A stretch of DNA of 64,000 nt. Source: Alopecurus myosuroides. Taxonomy: Eukaryota > Streptophyta > Magnoliopsida > Poales > Poaceae. The translations under genes were made by a program, and so were the position numbers. Below are positions 10,765 through 23,595 of the stretch, piece after piece. Where the stretch lies: positions 729,084,379-729,148,378 of the forward strand of contig CM054057.1 of the NCBI GenBank assembly GCA_028641055.1. Reading direction: 5' to 3'. The notes under the pieces are model-generated. The model did no database searches. It saw only the letters and a list, made by a program, of their open reading frames with translations, and was not told the DNA's origin. Numbering within the stretch: position 1 is the stretch's first letter; the number at the start of each line of letters is the position of its first letter.

Positions 10765-13700
10765 TCAGGAGGGCACCGGGGAAGCGATGCGGCGCGCGGT
10801 AGCAAGTAGTCTGCCGATGAAGCCATCTAGCCGCGCCCTGTCCCGCTGCCTACAGAGCGGGTACCACTGCTGCAACAAAGCCAAACATTTAAACAAGGAG
10901 TCAGAGGCACGTCGCAGGAAAATCTTCTCAATCACCATCTTATTGCGCGTCGTCCATAGGGACCACATCATCGCCGCGAACACCAACCAGAAGAGGCGGG
11001 AGCCCCCGCCGGTCTGGTGTGCCCGATCCTCCAGGAACTCGCCAAGGTCCGAGGCCTGCCACGCCGGCCCCAGCGCCTCATAGGCGAAGTTCCATACAAA
11101 TCGGGCAGCGGGACACACAAAGAAGATGTGAGTACTAGACTCTGGACACCTACAGAGGGGGCAAAGCCCATCTCCAGGGCCGTGACGCTTCGCCACTTCC
11201 AGCCCAGACGGCAATCTATCCCGTAACAGCTGCCAGACGAAGATCTTAATCTTCAGCGGGAGGGGGCTTTCCAAAGTGGTACCGCCCAAACACTAGTTAG
11301 CCCAGCGAACTGGGCCCTATACGCCGATTTGACCGAGAAGGCCCCCGAGGGGGCCAAAGACCAGGTTACCTGATCAGGCCCCCCCAGGAGGGCCTCAGGC
11401 AACTCCTCCCTAAGCGCTGCCCACTCAGCGGTCTCGGCCGGTCCAAAAGTGCGACGGAACAAGATGTTCCACCCGCCATTCTGGAATGCCGCCGCTACCA
11501 ACTGGGTGGGCTCAGCGCAGATGGCGAAGAGTCGTGGAAACTCCAGCTGCAACGCCCGCGAAGCCAGGGGTCCAGCCAGAACATGGTCCCTGCCATCACC
11601 AAGGGTGAACCTGGCGCCCTTCCGAATGTTCTGTTTAATCGCTTGGATGGATCTCCAGAACAGAGATCCCTCCTGACGATCGCAAGCTAAGAGGGGTCGG
11701 CCTGAAGGTACTTGGCTTTAACAAGCTGGAGCCAAAGGCCCCCCTCCTCTCGTAGGATGCGCCAGACCCATTTCAGCATAAGAGCCACATTCATCTTCCG
11801 GGACGCGAGGAGACCTATGCCCCCAAAATCTTTGGGGGCGCACACATCTGCCCACTTTACCATGTGATATTTCTGGTGACCTTTAGCATCCTGCCAGAAG
11901 AAGCGCGAGAGCTCCTTGTCAAAGGCGGCATGAACTCCCTCAGGCAGTGAGTAAATCCCCATCACATAGGAGGGGATACTAGCCAGGCAGCCCCATAAGG
12001 GTGGACTTGCTTCCCTTAGAGGTAAAGCGTCCGCGCCAAGGTTCTGCCTTATGTCTCACCCTCTCCATCGTGGGCTCGAGGTCCCTAATGAGGATCCATG
12101 AGTCGCCCAAAGGCACCCCCAGATAGTTAACAGGGAAGGCGGTCAACCTACAATTGAGGTTGTCTGCTATCCGCTGTTGCTCTTCCGGGGGATATCCGAG
12201 GACTACCACCTCACTCTTCTCGAAGTTAATCTTAAGGCCGGACATGGCCTCAAAGCACAGTAGCAGGAACTTGAGGTTAATAATATCCATTTCCGAGCCC
12301 TCCACCATGATCATAGTGTCATCTGCATACTGCAGGTGGGTGACCCCTCCCCCTGGGATGAGGTGACCGACAACCCTGAAATGTGCCCGGCCATCCTGGC
12401 TTTATCTAGGATAGCCGCCAGGCATCAACGGCTAGGTCGAACAGGATGGGGGATATAGGATCCCCCTGCCTCACCCCACAGGAGGAACTGAAATATGGGC
12501 CAATAGCCCCGTTTATGTTGATCGCAGTATTGCCACTCATGACGAGTTGCATAATCCACGTGATGAAGCGACCATCAAAGCCACGCCGTTGGAGTACCTG
12601 GCGAAGGAAAGACCAGTCTAGACGATCGTATGCCTTCTGGAAATCTAGCTTCAGAAATACCCCTTTGTGGTGTCGGGCCTTGACCTCATGAACAATCTCA
12701 TGAAGCGCAAGGATCCCATCGTGGATAAAGCGTCCCTTGAGGAATGCAAACTGAAAGGGGTGGGTGATACGCTCAGCAACTGGTGCCAGGCGCATCGCAC
12801 ACACCTTCGAGAAGATCCTCTGGATGACATTTATCACCGTGATGGGTCTAAACTGGCGGATGTCCGTGGCCCCTACTACTTTCGGGATCAGGGTCACCAC
12901 ACCATAGTTTAGCCGCGACATGACAAGAGTACCAGTATAGAATTCCTGGAACATCGGCATGATCACCTCTTGCAGGGTCTCCCAGAAGGTCTGGAAGAAT
13001 GCCACTGGGAGCCCATCCGGCCCAGGGGCCGAATTAACTCTCATTTCCCTTACTGCCCGTCGAACCTCCTCCGGAAGAAACGGCAAAAGCAATTGTGCGT
13101 TTTCCTCCGGCGAAACAATAGCCCCAAGGGACCAAGTCTCCTCTGCCAAGGCCACCCCCGATCTGGGGGAAGCGGTAAACAACTCCTTGTAGAAGGAGTA
13201 AATATGGGAGGATAGGGCCGCCTCTGTCTCCAGAAGCGCCCCGTCATCCCAGAGGAGGGGGATGGAACACCGCCGCCGTCTTCCATTGGCAATAGCATGG
13301 AAATACGCCGTGTTGGAATCCCCTTTCAGGATCCAGTTCTGGCGACTCCGTTGCCGCCAGAAAACCTCCTCACCCTTGTAGATCTCCATAAGGGAGGCCT
13401 CCAGGGTGTACCGTAGGGACCACTCATCAGCGGTAAGACCCACCGCGTCGGCGGCCAGGTCTAAAGATTGAATCTGGCCAAGGAGGGCAGCTTTGTTCCT
13501 ACGTAGCTCCGCACCTAGATTAGCCCCCCAGCCCCGCATGTATTGACGGATGCTTTTGGCACAAAAGTGCCACACATCTATCGCATTATACCTGCGAGGG
13601 GGGGGAGGCAGCAGCCGCCAGCCACTTAGCTCGAACTGCTTCCACAAAGCCTGGTTGACCAAGCCAGAACTCCTCGAAGTGGAAGCGGTTCTGCCTCGGC

Positions 13701-14411
13701 GCTGCTGTCCCCCCCGAAGTCAGGATCAAGGGGAGTGGTCGGACCCTATCCGCGTAATGGCCCGTAATGAGCACAACGGGAAGGCCGCCTCCCACTCCAC
13801 CGAGACAAGCACCCGATCCAACACACTGCGGATAGGGTCCGCCTGGTTATTGGACCAGGTGTATCTCGCCCCCACCCGCTCAATCTCAATAAACGCCATA
13901 TCCGCGATGAAGTCATTAAACATATGCATCCTAGGGAAGTCTACATTCTCCGAACTCTTCTCCTCCGGACAGCGTATCAGGTTAAAGTCTCCCCCACCAC
14001 CACCGGGGTAGTGCAGCGGTCCACCTTACCCCTCAGTTCCTCCAGAAACTCGGGAGACCTACTATGGTCCGCAGGGCCATAAACGACAATCACCTCCCAT
14101 TGAAAGTGAGTGCGTCTGTGGGTCAGGGACATGCTCAAAAAGAACTCCCCGCGGTCCATATCCTCTACCTCGAAGGTATCCTCCTTGGCGCCAAGGAGAA
14201 TTCCACCCGAGCGACCCGTAGCCGGAAGCCATTTCCACGCAAATTTATGGCGGCTCAAGCTTTCCAGTTCCGGGATGGAGAAATCCTGACGGATCGTCTC
14301 CTGAATGCCAACTATATCCGGGTCTTCATCACGAAGGTAACTAATCAGCTGGCGCCGTCGGCCGTCCTGCCCGAACCCCCGCATATTCCAAATGAATTGG
14401 GAAACATTCAT
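10765..14411 (-). pseudogene. LINE ORF2: endonuclease, reverse transcriptase and zf-RVT region, frameshifted
   Basis: ORF2 nicks target DNA and reverse-transcribes the LINE RNA. Starting at 14411: an exonuclease/endonuclease/phosphatase-type domain (FIWNMRGFGQDG, VGIQETIR, later RYTWSN and GSDHSP), then the reverse transcriptase (NSAPGPDGLPVAFFQ, PITVINVIQRIFSK, LDFQKAYDRLDW, CGVRQGDPISPILF, then YADD followed by TMIMVEGSE), and a C-terminal zinc-binding region (KIKIFVWQLLRDRLPSG, CPLCRCPESSTHIFFVC). The frame breaks at several points (near 13993, 13732, 12421, 12379 and others toward the 3' end), mostly explained by one missing base in a homopolymer. Catalytic motifs are otherwise preserved. 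Confidence 0.85.
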
Positions 14412-15713
14412 TGAGAACTAGCCGGGTTTGTCCCCTTACGGGGGACAGATCGGGCCCTACCAGAGGTCGAGGACCGGGACGACGACTTGGCGGGTCTCCC
14501 GCGCTTCCTCCCAGGTTGGGAGGAGGCAGCAGGAGTCACCGCCGGAGCCTGCGAAGGAGCGGATCCACTACCTGACCCCTGCTGCTCATGCACGGGTCTA
14601 GTAGGATCCAGGGGCCCCTGCTGCACACGCACAGCCTGCGCTCGCGCGGCCGCAAGGGCGCCCTCCAGGATCTCCTTCGCTCTAATAGCTTCAATCTGTT
14701 CACATCTTGGACCCTTTTCACCGCGAAACACGATATCACAATCGGCAGCCACCTGAGCCAAGTGGTCCAGATGGACCGAGTCTAGCACCGAGAACCGAGA
14801 GCCAGAAGAAGGGGAGGAGCGTGGGGGGGGGGGAAGAGGGGGTCGGGAGGAGGAGGGCCGAGGCGTACCAGTGTCGAGGTCGCGAGCCGCCCGACGGCGG
14901 GAGGCCACCACCTCCACTGTCGGCACCGTCAGCTCACCCCCTGCCTTCGAGGCGAGCCTCGCACTGGCGCGGGAGGGCGGGGGGGGGGAGGGGGCCTCGA
15001 ACGCCGGGACGGGCGGTCCCCAGGATCAGCGACGGGAGTGTCGGGGAAGACCGGGACTGTGTCCTGGGACCCCGCGGCAGGCGTATCCGGTACGAGCGAC
15101 GGGGACCCCTGGGGCGGGGACGGTGGGGTCCCAGGCGAGCGGACGTAGCAGACGACCCCAGGCGAGCGCGGGGAGTCGGGGGCCTGCACCACCAGACCCA
15201 CGCTCGTGGAGTCCTCCTCTCCCTCCGTCAGCTGCTGTGGGGACACGGGAGGAACCTGAGCCGTGTCACTCCGGCCCCCAAGCTCCAAGGATCCTGGACC
15301 CCCACTGAAGTTGGAGCCGTACTGAGAGAGCTGAGCGCCCAGAGCTGGGCCCTGGAACTGTCCTGGCGAAGATGCCTGACACAGTGCCTCCACCCTCGCC
15401 TCCAACCCCTGCGGCGGAGGCGGCGGAGAACTCTCCCGCCCCCCAAGAGAGGGCTGAGCACCCCCCCCCCCGTCCTCGTGTCCGTCGGAGTGGCCGTCAT
15501 CGGAGGAGGAATCATCCTCCTCGCCAGACCGGTCCTCCGCCGAGTGGCCGTGGGAAGGGGACGGCGGCAGGCGGGCGGAGAGAGAGGGGTCTGTCTGGCC
15601 CGAAGCAGTCTCCACCTCCACCTCCAGGGATCTGCCCTGCCTACCGAAGAAGAACGGCGGAAGAGTACCTGGTAACCTGTCAACATCTGGAACGAGGAGC
15701 CGAATGCGAACCG
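14408..15713 (-). pseudogene. LINE ORF1, C-terminal half (left of the Copia insertion)
   Basis: Continues the ORF1 protein that starts at 25614. It contains the end of the nucleic-acid-binding region (RIRLLVPDVDRLPGTLPPFF, FFGRQGRSLEVEVE), then a long Pro/Ser/Gly-rich low-complexity region and a basic tail (GRKRGRPAKSSSRSS) ending at a stop at 14408. The frame shifts by one base in a G-run near 14940. The stop codon overlaps the ORF2 start as ATGA (14411-14408). ORF1 proteins of LINEs bind element RNA as ribonucleoprotein particles; here the basic low-complexity tail fits that role by inference. Confidence 0.7.
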
Positions 15714-17037
15714 TGTTGGGAATATGCCCTAGAGGCAATCATGTATGATGTAATTCCCACTGTATTCATAAAGTTATTAAGTTGTCCTTGTTTTGAACAT
15801 CTGATATATGTCATTGAATGTGTGATTCGATTGTGGAACTATATATTCATGTTGTTCATACTAGATTGTCCTTGGTCATTTAGGTTGTGCTGGACACACA
15901 CCCTAGACTAATGTGAGTATTGGCTGATGACACGTTCCACTTGTCATGGGCATGGTGATGCCATTCCAACGTTCACGGACTTGCTAAAGAGTTTAACAAG
16001 TCGGACTGACCCACATTGAGATGCAACGATCAAGTCGTCATTTGCATGTCTCAATCAATGTAATCCTTAGACCTGAGGTTGTCGCACAATCCGAGTTGTG
16101 GATCACCGACTTAGTTCTGTCAAACGTTGTTCTGTGACAAGGCAACTATAAAGGCAGAGTTCGGGTCGAATGAGAAGCAAGCTGCGTGATGGGATAATCA
16201 AGATGGGATTTTGCCCCTCCTAATGGAGAGATATTCTCTGGGCCCTCTCGAGTGATATGATTCAGGAAGCATGGCCATGCGCGACTCAGTTAAGTGTTAA
16301 CTGTGTCGGTTGACTAAGAGTTAGTCAGATGAATCGCATATCACGGATCGAGAAGAGAGTTGAACTATTTAAGGGATGACGATAAATCGCCTATAGTTTG
16401 ACAAGGTATATCGTGAGGCAAAAAGGACTAAGATGAATATCACATTGAAAGGTATGTCGTCATGACTCAATGGTACTTGGGAGTCGGCACGTTCTGCTAG
16501 GAGCCGCTACCGATTGATCGATTGGGAGTTGGACTCCAATCGTGTCCAAGTCGCCATGAGCCTGCAGGGTCGCACACTAAGAGCGGGAGCAAGTATTGGT
16601 TGGGTTGGAACCGAACCAGAAATGGACTGAGTTAGTGAGTCGGACTCACATAGGGAATGGGCCACAAGTGTTGTGCAGCCCATTACCATACACTATATAA
16701 AGAGGGGGCGCAGGTTGCCCAACGGCACGTTAGTCCACTCTCCCATGCGTTGGGAACCCTAGCCCCACTCAGTCCAGCCGCCGCACCGGACCTAGCAGTC
16801 CGCCGTCGGAGCTCCTCCTCGTACGTGTGGATACCGGCAGAGGTGCTGTACGTTCAGCACTTCGACGTTCGAGGGATTGGATCGGCCGGACCGGATCGTG
16901 GACTGCACTGCCCCGACGCGCTACACCGATAATCCGCACCTGCGCGTCTAGTGGTAATACTCGTGGTCTTCTACCTCGGCTAGATCTTGGGAGCATTGCG
17001 TAGGAAAAAATTTCGTTTATCTCCACGCGCCCCAACA
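15714..17037 (+). repeat. 5' LTR of the Copia element
   Basis: 1324 bases with TG...CA ends. Compared by eye with the 3' LTR (1329 bases) it lacks single bases in short runs at about eight places (for example near 15945, 15974, 16101, 16187, 16577, 16724 and 16907), has one 2-base gain near 15897 and one substitution near 16610. TATA box TATATAAA at 16694-16701. Confidence 0.95.
16694..16701 (+). promoter_or_regulatory. TATA box of the Copia 5' LTR
   Basis: TATATAAA followed by GAGGGGGCGCAGG, repeated identically in the 3' LTR at 23250-23257. Confidence 0.65.
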
Positions 17038-18298
17038 GTGGTATCAAGCGGTAGCTTGGTATTAGGCCCGAGATCCGTACATATGTGATATGTAGTTAGC
17101 GTTAGATGTGATCTAATTGCTGTTTTGGTGGTCGGTCTATGAGATAGATCGGTTTTGTACAAGGTTGATTGGATCAATCGTACTCGGGTTAATGGATGAT
17201 CTGGTTTCCGTGATCATACTGCTAAGGTCGTGGAACAACTTACCCCTACCGGTCGGTTTTCCGCCATCGGGGTATACCGTGACACATAAATCCAGTTGGT
17301 GATCGAAGATCAAAGAGTTTGGTCGAGTCGGAATACGGATCAGATTCGGGTAAAATCGTTTTATCCGATGAAGAAATCCATGATCGAATGCCGTCGTCCT
17401 GTCGTAGCGCCTTAGATGTCGTTGCGAGTTTCACAACGCCGGTAGATATCGTATCTATGCATAACTTGTTTTTGCAGGAAGTTGTGAATGGTATGGCTTA
17501 TGTGCATGTGATGTGTGTAATCCATACATGATCTGCGTATCATGTTTTTGTCAGCCGCTGGAGCCTAGGTGCTGTCATTTTTTGTATACCGGCCTGCGTG
17601 TCGGATTCTCTATGTAAATTTCATTTACTTAGCTAGTGTAGCTTGTTGGAGAACCCGGATGGCATGCAAGTCGATGTACAAGTCGGCTACAGGAGTAAGA
17701 TGGCACGTGACAAGAGTTGGCACGAGTCGACTTACAAGCTTCGTGGAGATGGAGATCACCATGAAGAGAGCCATACCATTTCACATTATAATTGCTTTAT
17801 TTGTGTTATTGTTATGCCTCTATTTACCTCTATTAGATAGTTGGTAGATCTTTAATCCCTCAAAGAAGGTCTAGTCGTCGCCCCGCCAGTGCTGCAACCA
17901 TCACAAGTCGGACATTCTTGGTAGTGGGCTCATAAAATTGAGTGCTACCAATTCTTTCCGGTTAGGTGGGTTTGAGTCGGACTCTTACACGCAGAAGCAC
18001 TTGGTAATCTAGACGAGTCCATCACAACGGTTGTGGGGCTCGGGGCGAGGTAGGTTGGGAGCCGGGGCATGTGATGTCACCCAACTAACAGGAGTCGTAT
18101 AGAGATACGATTGGCAAGGTGTTGCCTACCTAGATCACTTGACGGCTAGCGGTGATGCTAAAGCTCACTAGTCGGCTTGCTTATTTAGGGTCCTGTCCAT
18201 CTGGTTCTAGTGGAGCATAAGTATTAAAACGTTTAATATGCCTGCTCTTTTATGAATACATGTCTTAAGTGTTTTTGCGTATTTTCTGTTGTAGATCA
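17038..18298 (+). other. Copia primer-binding site and untranslated leader
   Basis: Begins GTGGTATCAAGCGG, a primer-binding-site-like sequence close to the initiator-methionine tRNA complement TGGTATCAGAGC but one base short. About 1.26 kb of leader without a credible ORF separates it from the gag start at 18299. The word GAGTCGG/AAGTCGG recurs through leader and coding region. Confidence 0.7.
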
Positions 18299-21200
18299 AT
18301 GGCACCTAGCAACCTTCCTCAGTTGTCCACTTTTGCGTTGAGGTCAATCCTAGAGAAGATAAGCTTAATGGAATTAATTTCACCAACTGGTATCGTAATC
18401 TGAGGATAGTCCTCAAGCATGACAAGAAAGAACATGTTCTAGAAACTCCACTTCCAGATGAGCCTGATGACGATGCGACTGTCGCTGTCATGAATGCCTA
18501 CCGTAAGGCTAGAGATGAGTCTACGGAAATCAGCTGTCTTATGCTTGCACACATGGAACCGACTTGCAGCAGCAGTTCGAAAATGTTGAGGCCTACGATA
18601 TGATCGAAAGCCTCAAAAGTATGTTCCAGGCTCAAGCAAGGACTGAGAGGTATCAAGTCTCTCAAGCTTTGCTTGGCTGTAAGCTGAAAGACGGCGATCC
18701 ACTGAGTCCGCATGTAATCAAGATGATTGGTTACATACAGTCTTTGGATCGCTTGGGCTTCTCAATTAAAGAAGAGATCGCCACTGATATAATTCTGAAC
18801 TCTCTTCCTAGTGCGTATGGTCCGTTCATCTCGAACTATCATATGCATGGTATGGATAAGAGTATCACTGAATTACATGGGATGCTCAAAACGGCAGAGG
18901 CTGATATCAAGAAAGGCGCCAATCACGTGTTGATGGTGCAGAATAAGGCTAAGTTCAAGAAGAGTTCTTGGACTAAGAAGAAGAAGGATAAGTCAGGAGG
19001 TAGCGCCCATGGCCCTGTCCAGAGTGCTTCCTCAAAGACTAAGCCTTCTCCTACAGCCGGAGCCAATTGCTTCTATTGCAAGCAGGATGGCCACTGGAAG
19101 AGGAACTGCACCAAGTATTTGGCTGACAAGGCCAAGAGTGGAGGTATGACTTCCGACTCAGGTACACTTGTGTGCAATGTTATAGACATTTATCTTGCTG
19201 ATGCACCTAATAGTTCTTGGGTATATGATACCGGATCAGTCATTCACATTTGCAACTCGTTGCAGGGGCTGGTAAGAACTAGGAGCGTGGCAAGAGGAGA
19301 GGTTGACATTCGGGTCGGCAACAAGGCGAGAGTCGCTGCGTTGGAAGTCGCATGATGCAACTTCATTTACCTTCAGGATTTATTTTGGAACTAAATAATT
19401 GTTATTATGTTCCAGCGCTTAGTCGAAACATTATTTCCGCCTCATGTTTGATGAGACAAGGTTATGAGTCGAATATTAAGAATAATGGTTGTTCTTTATA
19501 TTTGAAAGATATGTTTCATGGCTTGCACCCGTTCAGAACGGGTTATTTATTTAAATCTTGATAGTGAATCGGTCTATAACATAAATGTTAAAAGGTTGAA
19601 ACCAAATGATCTGAATATGACTTACTTTTGGCACTGTCGGCTTGGTCATATAAGTTGGAAGCGCATGAAGAAGCTCCATGATGATGGACTTCTAACTTCG
19701 TTTGACTTAGAGTCATTCGAGACATGCGAATCATGCCTACTAGGCAAGATGACCAAGACACCTTTTGCAAGGAGTTGTGAAAGGGCGTCCGACTTGTTGG
19801 AACTAATACATAGTGATGTATGTGGACCAATGAGCACGACAGCCAGAGGTGGTTATGAGTACTTCATTACCTTCACTGATGATTTGAGTAGGTATGGATA
19901 TATCTATTTAATGAAACACAAGTCGGAAGCCTTTGAAAAGTTCAAGGAATTCCAGAGTGAGGTACAAAATCAACTCGGCAAGAAAATAAAGTTTCTACGG
20001 TCGGACCGTGGAGGCGAGTACATGAGCCATGAGTTTGATGACCATCTAAAGAGTTGTGGAATAGTTCCTCAACTCACTCCGCCGGGTACACCGCAGAGAA
20101 ACGGTGTATCGGAACGGAGAAATCGGACCTTGTTGGACATGGTACGATCAATGATGAGTCAGACAGATCTACCTTTATCATTTTGGGGTTATTGTCTAGA
20201 AACTGCAGCTTTCACACTAAACATAGTACCATCAAAGTCAGTAGAGAAGACACCACATGAGATGTGGACTGGTAAAAAGCCAAGTTTGTCTTTTCTAAAG
20301 ATTTGGGGTTGTGAAGCATTTGTCAAGCGACTTCAGTCGGACAAGCTCACGCCCAAGTCGGATAAGTGTATTTTCGTGGGGTATCCGAGGGAAACCTTGG
20401 GGTACTACTTCTACAACCGGGAAGAGGGCAAAGTGTTTGTCGCTCGGAATGGTGTCTTCCTTGAGAAAGAGTTTCTCAGTCGGGAAGTCAGTGGGAGCAC
20501 AGTGCAACTCGAAGAAATTCGAGAGGAACCGGCTAGGGGCGAGTCGGCGAACGCCTTGGAGGCTGAGCCGGTCGTGGTACCTACACCGGTAATAGCACCT
20601 GAACCACAGAGATCTGCCAGATTACAGAGTGCTCGAGATGTTTTACTGTTAGACAGTAATGAGCCGGCAACTTATTCGGAAGCGATGGTGGGATCTGATT
20701 CCGAGTCATGGCTTGGAGCCATGAGATCCGAGTTAAAGTCCATGGATGAAAACCAAGTTTGGAATTTGGTTGATCTGCCTGACGGTGCAAGACCCGTCGA
20801 GTGCAAATGGGTCTTTAAGAAGAAAATTGATATGGATGGAAATATTTCCGTCTATAAAGCACGACTTGTCGCGAAGGGGTTCCGACAGGTTCAAGGAGTT
20901 GACTACGACGAGACATTCTCGCCTGTAGCGATGCTTAAATCAATTCGGATCATGTTAGCTATAGCAGCCAATTTTGACTATGAGATATGGCATGGATGTC
21001 AAGACGGCTTTCCTTAATGGAAATTTAACTGAGGACGTGTATATGATACAGCCCGAAGGTTTTGTCGATCCAGCTAATGCTGACAAGGTATGCAAACTTC
21101 AGAAATCCATTTATGGGTTGAAGCAAGCATCTCGGAGTTGGAACATTCGCTTTGATGAGGTAGTCAAATCGTTTGGCTTCATCAAGAGCGATCATGATTC

Positions 21201-22231
21201 TTGTTTATACAAGAAGTTTAGTGGGAGCAAAGTAAACTTTCTAATCTTGTATGTGGATGACATATTGCTGATTGGAAATGATGTCATGATGTTGCAAGAA
21301 ACCAAAGAGTCATTGGAAAGGAGTTTCTCAATGAAGGATTTGGGTGAGGCAACTTACATATTAGGAATCAGGATCTATAGAGATAGATCCAGGCGGCTCA
21401 TTGGATTGAGTCAGAGTACTTATCTGGACAAGGTTTTGAAGAAATTCAAAATGGAAGAGTCAAGAAGGGATTCTTACCGATGTCCCATGGCATAAAACTT
21501 AGCAAGACTCAGTGTCCTTCGACGACTGATGAGCGAAGTCAGATGAGTGTGATTCCGTATGCTTCGGCAATCGGATCCATCATGTATGCCATGATTTGTA
21601 CTAGGCCAGATGTTTCCTATGCTCTAAGTGTTACGAGCAGATACCAGGCTGACCCTGGCAAAGCCCACTGGGCAGCGGTTAAAAACATTCTTAAGTATTT
21701 GAGAAATACTAATGAAATGTTCCTAGTTTATGGAGGTGATGAGGAATTCAGTGTAAAGGGTTACACAGATGCGAGTTATCTCACCGACTCAGATGATTCT
21801 CGTTCGCAATCGGGATACGTGTTCGTAATGAACGGAGGAGCTGTGAGCTGAAGAGTTCCAAGCAAGATACGGTGTCTGCATCTACAACAGAGGCTGAGTA
21901 TATTGCTGCCTCAGAGGCGGCAAAGGAAGCTGTTTGGATCAGGAACCTCCTGATTGATCTTGGTGTGGTTCAGGGCGCGTCCAATCCTTTGGACGTATAT
22001 TGTGACAACAATGGTGCTATCGCACAAGCCAAGGAACCTAGACAACACCAGAAGAACAAACATATACTCATGCGGTACCACCTCATTCGCCAGTTTGTCG
22101 AACAAGGTGATATCAAGTTATGCAAAGTACACACGGATGCAAACATTGCAGATCCGTTGACAAAGGCGCTACCACAACCTAAGCATGAGGCGCACACGAG
22201 AGGCATGGGCATTAGATGCCTAGGCATATGA
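18299..22231 (+). pseudogene. Copia gag-pol polyprotein, frameshifted
   Basis: Gag starts at 18299 and includes a UBN2-like gag region (LGCKLKDGDPLSPHVIKMIG) and a CCHC zinc knuckle (CFYCKQDGHWKRNC, 19070-19111). Protease has DTGS near 19230. Integrase follows (GAG-pre-integrase HCRLGHISWKRMKKLH near 19630; SDRGGEY near 20000; a C-terminal GYYFYNR patch). Reverse transcriptase carries YVDDILLIGND at 21250-21282, and RNase H includes STTEAEYIAAS near 21880 and ends near 22231. The frame is broken about seven times (near 18345, 18562, 19350, 19524, 20992, 21465 and 21848), mostly by loss of one base in a short run. All catalytic motifs are present, so this is either a very young copy with many small deletions or an intact copy with sequence errors. 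Confidence 0.9.
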
Positions 22232-22266
22232 TGCCAGGATGATTGACTCTAGTGCAAGTGGGAGAC

Positions 22267-23595
22267 TGTTGGGAATATGCCCTAGAGGCAATCATGTATG
22301 ATGTAATTCCCACTGTATTCATAAAGTTATTAAGTTGTCCTTGTTTTGAACATCTGATATATGTCATTGAATGTGTGATTCGATTGTGGAACTATATATT
22401 CATGTTGTTCATACTAGATTGTCCTTGGTCATTTAGGTTGTGCTGGACACACCCTAGACTAATGTGAGTATTGGCTGATGACACGGTTCCACTTGTCATG
22501 GGCATGGTGATGCCATTCCAACGTTCACGGACTTGGCTAAAGAGTTTAACAAGTCGGACTGACCCACATTGAGATGCAACGATCAAGTCGTCATTTGCAT
22601 GTCTCAATCAATGTAATCCTTAGACCTGAGGTTGTCGCACAATCCGAGTTGTGGATCACCGACTTAGGTTCTGTCAAACGTTGTTCTGTGACAAGGCAAC
22701 TATAAAGGCAGAGTTCGGGTCGAATGAGAAGCAAGCTGCGTGATGTGGATAATCAAGATGGGATTTTGCCCCTCCTAATGGAGAGATATTCTCTGGGCCC
22801 TCTCGAGTGATATGATTCAGGAAGCATGGCCATGCGCGACTCAGTTAAGTGTTAACTGTGTCGGTTGACTAAGAGTTAGTCAGATGAATCGCATATCACG
22901 GATCGAGAAGAGAGTTGAACTATTTAAGGGATGACGATAAATCGCCTATAGTTTGACAAGGTATATCGTGAGGCAAAAAGGACTAAGATGAATATCACAT
23001 TGAAAGGTATGTCGTCATGACTCAATGGTACTTGGGAGTCGGCACGTTCTGCTAGGAGCCGCTACCGATTGATCGATTGGGAGTTGGACTCCAATCGTGT
23101 CCAAGTCGCCATGAGCCTGCAGGGTCGCACACTTAAGAGCGGGAGCAAGTATTGGTTGGGTTGGACCCGAACCAGAAATGGACTGAGTTAGTGAGTCGGA
23201 CTCACATAGGGAATGGGCCACAAGTGTTGTGCAGCCCATTACCATACACTATATAAAGAGGGGGCGCAGGTTGCCCAACGGGCACGTTAGTCCACTCTCC
23301 CATGCGTTGGGAACCCTAGCCCCACTCAGTCCAGCCGCCGCACCGGACCTAGCAGTCCGCCGTCGGAGCTCCTCCTCGTACGTGTGGATACCGGCAGAGG
23401 TGCTGTACGTTCAGCACTTCGACGTTCGAGGGATTGGATCGGCCGGACCGGATCGTGGGACTGCACTGCCCCGACGCGCTACACCGATAATCCGCACCTG
23501 CGCGTCTAGTGGTAATACTCGTGGTCTTCTACCTCGGCTAGATCTTGGGAGCATTGCGTAGGAAAAAATTTCGTTTATCTCCACGCGCCCCAACA
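22267..23595 (+). repeat. 3' LTR of the Copia element
   Basis: 1329 bases, preceded by the purine tract AAGTGGGAGAC and followed by the target duplication AACCG. TATA box at 23250-23257. Nearly identical to the 5' LTR apart from one-base gaps, implying recent insertion. Confidence 0.95.

Larger units (their letters stand above)
15714..23595 (+). mobile_element. complete Ty1/Copia LTR retrotransposon inserted in LINE ORF1
   Basis: Two LTRs (15714-17037 and 22267-23595) start TGTTGGGAATATGCCCTAGA and end CGCGCCCCAACA. The element is flanked by a perfect 5-base target duplication AACCG (15709-15713 and 23596-23600). A PBS-like TGGTATCAAGC follows the 5' LTR at 17039, and a purine tract AAGTGGGAGAC precedes the 3' LTR. 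Domain order protease, integrase, reverse transcriptase, RNase H identifies Copia. The LTR start resembles BARE/Angela-type elements, but I do not claim a family. Its coding region lies in plus orientation, antisense to the LINE. Confidence 0.95.

Noticed and set aside
14707..15675. A 322-codon frame on the plus strand
   Set aside because: Antisense to the LINE ORF1 C-terminal half; no domain, low-complexity Arg/Gly/Pro content.
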